Positions 19,375 to 28,500 of a stretch of 64,000 nt of DNA are shown piece after piece. Each line of letters begins with the position of its first letter. The first letter of the stretch is position 1. The stretch is from Imbroritus primus (GTDB taxonomy: Bacteria; Pseudomonadota; Gammaproteobacteria; Burkholderiales; Burkholderiaceae). The position numbers were made by a program, and so were the translations under genes. The notes beneath the pieces are model-generated. The model did no database searches. It was not told where the DNA came from and worked only from the letters and a program-made list of their open reading frames with translations. Location of the stretch: positions 1-64,000 of the forward strand of contig AKCV02000011.1 in assembly GCA_000272025.2 (NCBI GenBank), in the 5' to 3' direction.

Positions 19375-20159
19375 AGCCGAGTACAACATCAAGCGATGGG
19401 CAGGCTTTTCTCCCTCTCGGTCAAATTGAATATGAAATTTTTGCTCGCAGAACCCGTTGTGGCCTTCCCGTTTTCAGAGACCCCGCTGCTTTTTCCGAGC
19501 AGCTTAAAACGTTGGCGAAGTGGCATGCGGGCCAAGCCAAACCCCTCAAAGACGAAGAGAGAAAAAAACGCTACCAGGCCGTCGCCAAAGCTGTTCACCT
19601 ACTGCAGGAAGCATTGATGGGTTTAAAGCCTGATGAGATCGAGTGGCTTCTAAGTGAGGAAAATCGGTATTTGTCGTCGGGCACACCTGATGCGGCAGCT
19701 AATGAGCCGGATGTCGAGCAGTTGTGGGCGGAGCTAAATATCGAATCAACACGTAGTCATGAGCGCGTCCTGATCCAACACAACCTGCACACACTTCAAA
19801 TGGTTGCAGACGGACTCGCGTCTAATAAAAGAGGCAGACCATCACTTGCCGTCGAGCTTGATACCGCGATGGAGTTCGTTTGGATCTGCCACATCGCTGG
19901 TTGGACGCTTGGCGTTGCAAATAGCGGGAGAGAGAGAAAACGGGGGGACCAAGTCCTGGAGTCCGACGCGGTACGTTGCTTGGCCGCAGTCTTTCACGAA
20001 GCGGGAGAAAACCCAGTAACCAGTATTCAGCGCGCTAAAACCATGCTTCGCAAGATGCGTAAGGGGGAAAGATGCTACCTCCATGGTGACAAACACGTAT
20101 CCGGTGAAATCAGCTACCGGATCAGTTTTCAAGGCGTTTCTATAAACTCTCCGGATTGA
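19371..20159 (+). CDS. Island protein of unknown function
   Basis: This 262-residue protein was not recognised. Its start overlaps the integrase stop (ATGA), so it is probably co-translated with int. It is soluble and helix-rich, with a basic KDEERKKRYQ stretch (~55), an acidic middle (~105-125), a KRGRPS segment (~150), and a C-terminal TMLRKMRKGERCY. No catalytic motif was seen. Coupling to int suggests a role in element mobility or control, but that is inference. Base composition is lower in GC than the backbone. Confidence 0.8.
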   Translation: MKPSTTSSDGQAFLPLGQIEYEIFARRTRCGLPVFRDPAAFSEQLKTLAKWHAGQAKPLKDEERKKRYQAVAKAVHLLQEALMGLKPDEIEWLLSEENRYLSSGTPDAAANEPDVEQLWAELNIESTRSHERVLIQHNLHTLQMVADGLASNKRGRPSLAVELDTAMEFVWICHIAGWTLGVANSGRERKRGDQVLESDAVRCLAAVFHEAGENPVTSIQRAKTMLRKMRKGERCYLHGDKHVSGEISYRISFQGVSINSPD

Positions 20160-20295
20160 TCTAGCAGCTCGCATCCGCTGGAGGGGATTTACGACGGACA
20201 GAAAGTGACGCTGTTTTTCGCATATTTAATGTCCGTGCGCACGGCTTCAGTCAGTCGCAGCATAGCCTCGTGTTCAAGATCATTCGAGGTGTTTC

Positions 20296-20517
20296 ATGCG
20301 CGTCATCAAGGTTCAGGATGTCTGCGACAAAATTGCGATCAGCAGGACAACCCTCTGGCGCCTTTGCCAGACTGAAGACTTTCCAAAACCAGTTCGGCTT
20401 GGTCCCGGCGGCCGTTCGATTGGCTTTTTTGCCCACGAGATCGACGCATGGCTTGAGACTCAGGCTGCGGAGCGTGAGCACGCTGGTTGTCTGGCTCGCA
20501 AGAGGGCGAAGTCATGA
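20296..20517 (+). CDS. AlpA family DNA-binding regulator
   Basis: This 73-residue protein is a MerR-like winged helix of the AlpA type (VQDVCDKIAISRTTLWRLCQTEDFPKPVRLGPGGRSIGFFAHEIDAWL). In P4-like elements AlpA regulates the integrase or acts as an excision factor. It lies downstream of int and upstream of a replication-like gene whose ATG overlaps its stop. It may be the excisionase for this island. Confidence 0.9.
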   Translation: MRVIKVQDVCDKIAISRTTLWRLCQTEDFPKPVRLGPGGRSIGFFAHEIDAWLETQAAEREHAGCLARKRAKS

Positions 20518-21404
20518 GCCGCATCCGCGTTGACGACTCCGCCGAATACTGGTGGTCTCTGCCTTGCAGCCTGTTACGCGACTCCCGGTTGAGCTATGAA
20601 GCCCGAGGCGTGGCTTGCCACTTGCTCTCGCTAGGCCGTAACTGGCAGCTGCGCGCTGTCGCACTGCCGCGCGTGCTGCACGATCAGTCGCGAGCGAAAG
20701 GCCATCTTGGGCGAGACCTTTGCCGCCGCATCCTGCGCGAACTTGAAGATGCCGGCTACCTGGCACGGAGGAAATTCCAGGACGAAGAAGGGCTTTGGCG
20801 ATGGGAGTCCGTGTTGACACCAGTCTCGCAAAAGGTGCCACAAACATCCATGGCCGGCTTGGCCGGCGACGGAGAAACCGTAGACGGCACATCCGTCGCC
20901 GGTCAGGGCGGTGATATAGGTGTAGGTGAATACAAGGAAGAAGTAGTAGTTAAAAATATAAAACCACTACTACAGACCGGGGCTGTGGATAACTCTCCGC
21001 AAACTGGAGAGACTTCCGCGCCCTTGGACTTGTCGCACCCTTCCCTTCTACCCTACCTGCGCGTCATAAGCGACGTAACCCGCCGTTTCGGGCCCTCGCT
21101 CACAACACAACAGATACAGCTTGTCGCTGACGAACTGGCTGGCGTTCTGTCGGCAGCCGGTAGTGGCAAGCACGCGGGCATCCGCTCCGTGCGCTCATGG
21201 CTATTGGCCGTGATGAACCGCGCCGCCACGGGGGAATTCATCCCTGAGTTCGCACCGAGCATCGCCCGCTGGCGCAAGAATCGGCAGGAGGCGATGGAAG
21301 CAGCGCAGTTGCGCGCCCCTGTGCAACAGTCAGAAGCCGAGCGTCAAGAACGCATAAAGGCCATCGCCGATTTGAAAGCGATGCTCCACGGTCGGATGAA
21401 ATGA
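20514..21404 (+). CDS. Replication-initiator-like winged-helix protein of the island
   Basis: This 296-residue protein begins with a winged-helix-type domain (YWWSLPCSLLRDSRLSYEA, then LGRDLCRRILRELEDAGYLARR), the pattern of phage and plasmid replication or helix-turn-helix proteins. A low-complexity linker (~115-165) follows, then a helical C-terminal domain rich in Ala, Arg and Glu. ATG 20514 overlaps the alpA stop. The family assignment is by general resemblance; direct replication activity is not shown. It overlaps the next frame by four bases. Confidence 0.65.
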   Translation: MSRIRVDDSAEYWWSLPCSLLRDSRLSYEARGVACHLLSLGRNWQLRAVALPRVLHDQSRAKGHLGRDLCRRILRELEDAGYLARRKFQDEEGLWRWESVLTPVSQKVPQTSMAGLAGDGETVDGTSVAGQGGDIGVGEYKEEVVVKNIKPLLQTGAVDNSPQTGETSAPLDLSHPSLLPYLRVISDVTRRFGPSLTTQQIQLVADELAGVLSAAGSGKHAGIRSVRSWLLAVMNRAATGEFIPEFAPSIARWRKNRQEAMEAAQLRAPVQQSEAERQERIKAIADLKAMLHGRMK

Positions 21405-21565
21405 TCGACGCGGATGAGATGGTTGCGCTCATTGAGAGTTGCCGGCGCGAGATGAAAGCCATGCTTCCGGCCGATGAATTTGCCAGCTTGAGTAGCAAGA
21501 CCAGGCAAGACTATCGCCAGCTCGGCCGAACGCTGTTGCAGCGTGCCCGCTACGCCGAAGGTGGG
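21401..21565 (+). pseudogene. Truncated gene remnant at an element junction
   Basis: The frame starts at an ATGA overlap with the upstream gene. It codes for about 55 sensible residues (DEMVALIESCRREMKAMLPADEF...LGRTLLQRARYAEG) that resemble a SAM-like core-binding region of a recombinase. After about 21565 the frame runs into unrelated sequence that reads on the opposite strand as a relaxase start. I therefore call the gene broken by a rearrangement. The recombinase resemblance is weak. Confidence 0.5.
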
Positions 21566-21601
21566 GCGCACTCGGAAATCGTCGTCGCGGCGGTCGGTCA
21601 T
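21562..21601 (-). pseudogene. 5' stub of an ICE relaxase gene
   Basis: GGAGG precedes an ATG at 21601 (minus strand). The first codons, MTDRRDDDFRVRP, match how relaxases of Tn4371-type integrative conjugative elements begin. After 13 codons the frame changes to unrelated sequence at the same point where the plus-strand remnant ends. Only the start of the gene survives. Confidence 0.55.
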
Positions 21602-21999
21602 CGCCGTTCCTCCTGCAAGCTCTGGCGTGTCCGGTCGTGCGAAGCACGCGGGCATGCCTGCATTGGCGCGATCCCCGCGCCACCCCCATGTGCAGACAGG
21701 CTTTCGACGCGGCCCGGTGCCGCGTCCTTTTGTCTTGCCTTCCGCCTTTGCCCTTCGCTGTCGCCCCGGGCGTCGGCGGCCCGGCGGCGCTACAGCGCGA
21801 GCAGCTAGCGCGCCGGCGAACGCTGCGATGGCCGCAGGCCGGGCGCGTTCGAGGCAAGACGCCTGCACATGGGAAGGCAGCGCGAAGTGCAGCGCGGATG
21901 CGCTCGCACTGCACGCGCGACAACAGCCGAAAAGCCACTGGATCGACACGCCTGATGGCACGAGAAGATGCACGGTTACGTGCAGCGAATCGGCGGCCA

Positions 22000-22312
22000 T
22001 CATGGGCGGGACTCCAGCCACACCGGATGCGCGACACCGATCACGGCGGATGCGCTGACTGGGCCGAAGTAGCGGCTGTCGAACGGTGTCGGATTGGTCA
22101 CGCTCAACAGGAACAGTTCGCCCGGTTCGAGACGGCGGCAAAGCTGTAAGGACGGCAGCGCCCGGCCCATCCGGTCGGCGGGCAGCACGGCGGCCGCGGG
22201 GACGCCATCAATGCGTACCTGACCGGCGACGATGCAGACGTGTTGCGGCGCGACTGCGCCCACACGTTTGAGCAGCGGCACGCGGGTCGGCAGGTAGTGT
22301 AATGACCCAGCG
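22000..22312 (-). pseudogene. C-terminal remnant of a TraF-type S26 signal peptidase
   Basis: The frame reads like the C-terminal half of TraF, the pilin-processing S26 peptidase of conjugative elements: YLPTRVPLLKRVGAVAPQHVC, VRIDGVPAA, ELFLLSVTNPTPFDSRYFGPV. The N-terminal half with the catalytic Ser is missing; its place is taken by the integrase stub at about 22313. Between this and the relaxase stub (21602-21999) is a typical GC-rich spacer with no gene. Confidence 0.65.
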
Positions 22313-22531
22313 GAATTTGCAGGCCTGTTCAACGGTCAGTTCCCCGAACAAGCCCAAGGTGGGCTTGCGGCGCTCGCCGGCGTTCGTGCGGTACTGAAGC
22401 ATGAACACCTTGCGGCCGGCCGGGGTGATCTTGCACAGGAAGCCGGGAACGAGGGTGTCGCGCAGTTCGATGGGCTGCGCTTGGGGTTGTGCCGCATCGA
22501 CTGCGGACTTTGTGAGTTTGATCTTGGCCAT
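22313..22531 (-). pseudogene. N-terminal stub of a second tyrosine integrase (Tn4371-like)
   Basis: From ATG 22531, preceded by GAGGAG, about 70 residues (MAKIKLTKSAVDAAQPQ..., VPGFLCKITPAGRKVFMLQYRT, LGLFGELTVEQA) match the DUF4102 domain of an integrase like that of Tn4371 ICEs. The frame then passes into traF sequence. A deletion between int and traF therefore joined the two stubs. The catalytic domain is absent. Confidence 0.7.
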
Positions 22532-22579
22532 AGCTGACTCCTCGGAAAGACCCGATTCCAGGAGCCTGTTGGGAGCCAA

Positions 22580-22967
22580 GCGGTCGGAAGCCGGGTCAAA
22601 TTTCGGAAAGCACCGGCATAGGATGAACTCGCGTAAGCTATTGATAAACCTGCCACAACGAGCTGTGGTGTAGTCCAGCGAAGTACGGTGCTGGAGTCAT
22701 GCTGAAACAAAAAAGGTCTTGCTCTTGAACGTCGACTTGCTCAACTGCCACCAAGATCAGACGAGTTATTGACGTTAAGCAATGATATTTTTCAATTTAT
22801 CCAACGTAATCAATAATTTGAGGTGCAAAGTATTTGGGGTTGCAGTTAATTTTCCGTTCATCAGAGCGAGCCATGTCTGCGTGCTGAATAGAATCTACGA
22901 GAGTCGTACTGCTCTTATTGCTCCCAGCCTAAAAGATAGTCAGCCCTTATGCAGATTCGGCGCAGCA
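22580..22967. other. Gene-free stretch between the ICE relic and DISARM
   Basis: No credible gene was seen. The right two-thirds (about 22680-22900) is clearly AT-richer than its surroundings. A short plus-strand frame (22782-23021) runs into the 3' end of drmC and has no ribosome binding site. The stretch should hold the end of the DISARM transcript, but I found no clear hairpin terminator. Confidence 0.4.
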
Positions 22968-23729
22968 CTACACAAGCGAAACCGTTCTCGTATCCACCAG
23001 TGCCTGCAAATGGTCAAGTAGCAGCTTGGGAATCTGCCCGCCAGTGAGAAGCACACCAGCCTCCATGTTCTGCTCCATCGCATGGCCGGTCAGATTGGCA
23101 CTGGTGATGAAGCACAAATCACCGTCGGCGACCGCGACTTTGGCATGAACCCGTCCGTCGGCGAAATGTGCCGCCCGCTCACGCCAAGCGTAGAGCTTCG
23201 CGGTAGGGACCAGTGTTCTCATCTTACCTATCGCATCGAAGGTAATGCTGCCGCCGTGCTCCTGGGACAACTCAAGCAGCATGGAGATGATCACTCCGCG
23301 ATCACTTGCCGCGTTCAGCGCCTTGATGATGGTCGAGACGTCATAGGCCACGAAGCTGGTGATGAACAAGTTCTGTTTGGCTGCACCGATAACTTGCAAC
23401 AACGCCTGCTCCGTTCGACGAGCCGATACGAAGGGCGTCGTCGGTCCCGTCCAGACGAGTTCGGTGGACTGGTGCTTAGACACGTTCACGAATGCATGAC
23501 TAGCGGCGAGCAGCATAGAGGCGAGTTCGCTGGAGCCGACCGACGTGGCTCGCCAAGCATCGACGAGCCGTTCGACGACGGTTTTAGCCGCAGCTGTGCC
23601 GACAACATCCGACAGGAAGACGTTCGCCTTCGCATCCTCGGTTTTCCGGATCGCACCTGCCAGCGCCCGCACTTTCTCCGGCGACACGAGACAGACCACG
23701 GCTGTGACGGTTTCCAGCAATCTTTCCAT
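22968..23729 (-). CDS. drmC: DISARM protein DrmC (phospholipase D-like)
   Basis: This 253-residue protein has a single HKD motif, HAKVAVAD at ~202-209, followed by FITSANLTGHAMEQNMEAGVLL, the PLD-superfamily pattern. DrmC is the last core gene of DISARM and was reported to be dispensable for defence in Bacillus. A single HKD implies action as a dimer, as in PLD nucleases. ATG 23729 lies one base after the drmB stop. Confidence 0.9.
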   Translation of the reverse strand: MERLLETVTAVVCLVSPEKVRALAGAIRKTEDAKANVFLSDVVGTAAAKTVVERLVDAWRATSVGSSELASMLLAASHAFVNVSKHQSTELVWTGPTTPFVSARRTEQALLQVIGAAKQNLFITSFVAYDVSTIIKALNAASDRGVIISMLLELSQEHGGSITFDAIGKMRTLVPTAKLYAWRERAAHFADGRVHAKVAVADGDLCFITSANLTGHAMEQNMEAGVLLTGGQIPKLLLDHLQALVDTRTVSLV

Positions 23730-23730
23730 G

Positions 23731-25587
23731 TCACAGCCCTGCGAAGAACGCGGCATCGCCTCGGTCGATGGTCTGCACTAGCAATGATCTGTCGAGGTAT
23801 CGGTTACCCCGTTCGCACGAGGTTTCGGCCACCAGACTACACGCATGGCAGGCCGCCGCATGCAACGAACGGTCTTTGCCCGGATCGTGCTCCGAACACA
23901 GCGGATCGGACGAACAGATCTTCGACCGGTTCAGCGCTTGCCGCAGCAGCCGACCGAGGTTTTCCGGTTTGCCCAGATCGACGAGGCCACCCAGCGTTCC
24001 ATCGGAATCGGCTGCCGCCGTGTAGATGAGGATGCCTGCTTGAGGGCTCGCACTCGACATGTCGGCATAGATGCGCTCGCGGATGCTCGCTGCGTTGTAG
24101 CCGCACTCCAGCGCCAGTTCGCGGATGAGCAGGTGCGAGAGCGTGTGGAGCATGGCGTAGCGGATGCCGGGATAGCCCACGCTCGGGTCTAGGCGGCGCG
24201 AATTGCGCCACCCACTATGGCCCGCCCTGAGCATCGCGTCCACGCCCTGGACGCCAGCCTGCGCCTCCCACGCCTGCAGTGTCGCTTCATCGAATTGGAT
24301 GAAAATACCCTCGCCGTGAACCTGATTCGCTGGAACCCAATCCGGCTTGCGGCGTGAGAGACCTGCCATTTGCGGACGTTCATTCAGATCGCTCGCTTCT
24401 TCGGGCGCTTCCACGCGGGTGAAGCCCAACAGAGCATTGACTTCGCGTAGCCGCTCCAGCAACAGCACTCTGGCGATCCGGCTCTCAAAGCCCGTGGGTG
24501 TGCCTACCTTTTTGCTCATGAAGTGCGGGTAGTCGGAGGATGGATTGGCCGCCGTCAACACCTCCCATTCGGGCCCCTTGATGTCGTCCTCACCGACGGT
24601 CTCCTGCCCACCGCTATTGCGATAGACTTCGATGGCAGCCCAGATATCCGATGCCGAATGCTTTTCGATTCCCGGTAATCCGCCCGTAACCTTCAATGTT
24701 TGCACCACGATTGGCACCATCGCTTCAGCTGTGATTCCCTGAAAGACAGCCCAGCCATCCTGAATCAATTGGTCGAGTGGGTCTTTGGCCTGCGGAATGG
24801 CAAGCGCCGACAGCGTGATCGGGAACCAACTGTTCGTCGACCCTAGCAGGACGGCACGTGCTTCCTCGTCGCACTCTTCGTCGAAGAGGTCAAGATGGGG
24901 ATGCCTGCCTCGGCAGCTTGGCAGGTTCTCCTTGCCAGCCTTGCCGAAGGCATGGGCCATGCTGCGCGACGCCCCACAAGCATCACACTTCACCCACAGG
25001 TTCTCGGTCTGCAACGAAGCCCCGCTTTCGAAGAAGCGCAGCGTCCCCTTGCACGAGCTGTTGCCGCCGTGAACGAAGTAGTGCCACGGGAAATCATCAA
25101 GGTGACCGTCGCGGCAGGCCAAGAGGAAACGCGCTGGAACGGCGTCGGCATCCTTCGCGGGCTGGTCGCCTTTGGAGCCGCGGCACCCCTTGTGGACGAA
25201 GCGAGTGCGTTCCGGACGGAAGCGGTTTTCCTTGATATCGAACAACCCCGCGTCAAATGGCGACAGCAGGCCACATTTCACGCAGCGCATCCAGCGCGGA
25301 AACGGGCGAACGGGCACGCCGATGTTTGCCTCTGCCGACCACGGATCGACGAGTTCGCTCTTCTGGAAGGGTGGCATGCGCAAGTTCTCCACCTGCGCCC
25401 CGAGAACCTTGCGTACGGCGTCAAGCAGGCGCGGCTCAGTAATGGGTTGGCAGCGCTCCTTTTCCCACTGATCAATGCCCAACGTTACCACCGAGAGACT
25501 CGGCAAGTCGATCAGCGCGCCTGGCCCGTACGTCCAGAGCAGTTGACTGGGGCGGACTTCGCCGATGGGTGTTCTATAGGTGGCCAT
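23731..25587 (-). CDS. drmB: DISARM protein DrmB (DUF1998)
   Basis: This 618-residue protein carries a C-terminal DUF1998 domain: AMLHTLSHLLIRELALECGY, RIYAD, GILIYTAAADSDGTLGGLVDLG, then cysteines in CSSDPLC and HAAACHACSLVAETSCERGNRYLDR that likely bind zinc. The N-terminal part has more Cys pairs (CVKCGLLSPF, CDACG). DrmB pairs with the helicase DrmA; together they form the DNA-sensing core of DISARM. ATG 25587 is two bases after the drmA stop. Confidence 0.93.
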   Translation of the reverse strand: MATYRTPIGEVRPSQLLWTYGPGALIDLPSLSVVTLGIDQWEKERCQPITEPRLLDAVRKVLGAQVENLRMPPFQKSELVDPWSAEANIGVPVRPFPRWMRCVKCGLLSPFDAGLFDIKENRFRPERTRFVHKGCRGSKGDQPAKDADAVPARFLLACRDGHLDDFPWHYFVHGGNSSCKGTLRFFESGASLQTENLWVKCDACGASRSMAHAFGKAGKENLPSCRGRHPHLDLFDEECDEEARAVLLGSTNSWFPITLSALAIPQAKDPLDQLIQDGWAVFQGITAEAMVPIVVQTLKVTGGLPGIEKHSASDIWAAIEVYRNSGGQETVGEDDIKGPEWEVLTAANPSSDYPHFMSKKVGTPTGFESRIARVLLLERLREVNALLGFTRVEAPEEASDLNERPQMAGLSRRKPDWVPANQVHGEGIFIQFDEATLQAWEAQAGVQGVDAMLRAGHSGWRNSRRLDPSVGYPGIRYAMLHTLSHLLIRELALECGYNAASIRERIYADMSSASPQAGILIYTAAADSDGTLGGLVDLGKPENLGRLLRQALNRSKICSSDPLCSEHDPGKDRSLHAAACHACSLVAETSCERGNRYLDRSLLVQTIDRGDAAFFAGL

Positions 25588-25589
25588 GG

Positions 25590-28500
25590 TCAGTCCTCGT
25601 CCTTTGGCGCTGGTCGGGGCTTCCACTCGTGATCGTCCGAGATGTGCCCCGTGTTCATAATCAGGCGCACGCCTGGTTCGACTTCGCGCATCGACATCGG
25701 CACCGTCCAGTTGTCCCACGCATGGAGGCCCGGTGATTTGAGCAACCCAACCATCGTTGCCGCCTGTGCGCCACGCTTTTCGTAAGCCAGCGTGCGGCCG
25801 GGCACGCTCACTTCCTGCGCCCATTCGTCCGCGCGTTCCTTCAGTTCACGCTCAGCCAGGCTCTTGATGGTCATCGCCTCGCTAACATTCCAAGCCCGCT
25901 TCACCAGCACATCAATGGCATCAACAATCTCGGGCTTGTCGGATTTATCCAGTTCGCCTGCGCCCACATTCGGACTGAAGGCATCGTTCTCCAGCCGCAT
26001 CAATGAGAGGAGCGCGCCAGTCAAGCCACGATCCATTGCACGCGGCGAGAACGGGGTCACCGACTGTGCTTCCACATGCTTGTAGAAGGTCGCGTGGTAA
26101 TGCTCGAAGGTCTCATAGTGCGAGAGGTCACGCGGACGAGCCCATGTGAGCACGGTGCAGACCAGACCCGGGAAAGAACGGCCCACACGGCTGGTGGCCT
26201 GGATGTATTCCGCCGTGCCCTTGGGCTGACCGTTCACCGCCATCAGGCCCAGTCGGTTCACGTCCACGCCAACCGACAGCATATTGGTCGCCAGTACCAC
26301 ATCGATCGCACGGGTATCGCCCTCGTTCCATTTCGTCACGTACTTCCCTGTGGCCGCGTCGAACCTAGCCTTGAACTTGACTTCCAGATCGTCGAGGTAT
26401 TTCGGGATGTCCTGACTGGAAACGCGCGAGGTCAACTCGCGGATGTTGCTGACGCTGCGCTGGGCGAGCGCGGGCCGTTCGACCATGCTCATCTGAACGC
26501 GGTAGGAGCGCGTCTGCACGTCATCCTCTGCCAAGCGCCGCATCCCGCCCAACTCGCGCAGCGAGTTGAAATAGCCGACCATTGTCATGTACGGATCGGC
26601 AGGCTCGCCGAAGCGGTCGAACAAGGCTTGGGCGGCTGTGAGGAAAGCGGTATAGACACGGATCAACATCGCGGGCCGTGAGCTGCCGGGTGAGCACACG
26701 CCCAGATAGCGCCGTCCAGGCCGCTCTTCGATCGGGCGCTGCACCGAAAAGTAGTTATCCTCCACGTCCAAGCCATGCGGTGGGAAGACCGAAACGCGCC
26801 GCATGAACACGTTGTTCACCTGTTCTTTGGCTTTGCGCACCGTCGCCGTGGAGGCGACGATCTTCGGTTTGACGGTCTTTCCATTGAGCGTCCAGCCGCA
26901 CAGTTCATCGACGGCGGACTCGTACAGACCGACCATTGTGCCCAGCGGCCCGCTGATGAGGTGGAACTCGTCCTGGATGATCAGATCGGGCGGTCGAATG
27001 GGGGCGACGGGCTTCACTGCAGCAGCAGGTAGCCCCTTGGTCGCACGGTGCCCGGTATTACATTCGCAACCAGGCCATAGCAGGCCATGACGCTCGCATT
27101 CCTGATGCACACGACCGAACAGCGTGCGCACCTGCCCGCGCCAGGCCATCATGGCGAACTTGTCCACGGTGGCGATCATCATCGTCGGCGGGCGGTGGTA
27201 GATCTCTTCGTCCACCGTCAGTACCGGGATTCCGGGGTGCGATGACTTGCTGGACTTGCCACGAGAGAAATCACAACGGCCTTTCTTGTCGCCGCAATAG
27301 ACCAAGGTGCGCCCTTGGTGCTTATCGACCTCCACATCGCGCCCCGGAGCGATGTCGGAGCCACACCAGGGGCAACTAGTCAGTTGCACGGGAGACGTTG
27401 CCCCGGCGTGGTGTCTACCAGGGTTGCGGATGTCCTCAATGGCGCGGTGACTGTCCTCGGTCGTGCCGGGCGTCACCTTGTTGCCGACCCACAGGCCGAT
27501 GGTGAAAGGCTCATGACCCAAGGACGAATCACCAGCTGCCAGTGCCTCGCGCCGCAGCACCTCCATCGCGCAGATCAGCGCGGTGGCACGCTGGAACTGC
27601 TGCAAGGTCAGCAAACGCAGCGTGTAGCGCATGATCACGGCCAGACCGCGCGAGGCGTCGTAGCCGCCGAGTTTTCCTTGTAGACGGCGGATCGCCATCG
27701 TGAACGCCGCCACGCCCAGGTAGGCCTCGGTCTTGCCACCGCCGGTGGGAAACCATAGCAGATCGGCATGGGCTTCCATCGGCTGCACGCGATCCGGATG
27801 CGTCGGGTCGGCCAGCGACGGAATCGACAGCAGCAGGAACGCCAACTGGAACGGACGCCAGCTTCGGTTCTTCGGCAGATCGAACTGATCGACCGTTACG
27901 TCCCGGCCTCGCCGTACTTCGAGCGCGTACTGGCTGCGCACACGCTGGATCGCCATCGACTTGTTGGCGAAGCGGAAAGCCGCCAGTGCGTTTTCGTCGT
28001 TCTTCAGGGTGTCGATGCCTTGCTGCAGGCGCGCTTGGATTTCCTTGCACCGATCCAGCGCCTGAGCAGCCGACGTGTCATGCCCGACCACATCCTTGCC
28101 GATGCGCCCGCGCTGCTCGGCGATCCACGCCGCATAGTCGTTCGTCAGTACGTTCAGGGCGGCGACCAACTCGTCGACGCTCAATGTGGCGAGCCGATGC
28201 ATGTCGAGCAGGCCGCTTTCCACCATCTGCTTCATCGCCGGACGATCTGCTGCGTCGAGTCCTGGCGTCTCCGTGACCTGCACTTCGTATTGCGGAAGCA
28301 CGGTGGTGCGCACTTCCGTGGCCAGAGTCACATCGTCCGCCGTTTCGGCATGGACGGCGACGCCATGCCCGACCGCGAACTCCACGCGGTTGCGGTAGAT
28401 CATTTCCAGCGACTCGCGTTCGGCATCCATGCCGTCGGCATCCAGCACGGGGCGGCGGCGGAAGATGGCACGGGTGGAGGCCTCTGCCTCCGCGCGCACG

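Noticed and set aside
22782-23021. A 79-codon plus-strand frame next to drmC
   Set aside because: It overlaps the 3' end of drmC, lacks a ribosome site and lies in an AT-rich spacer.
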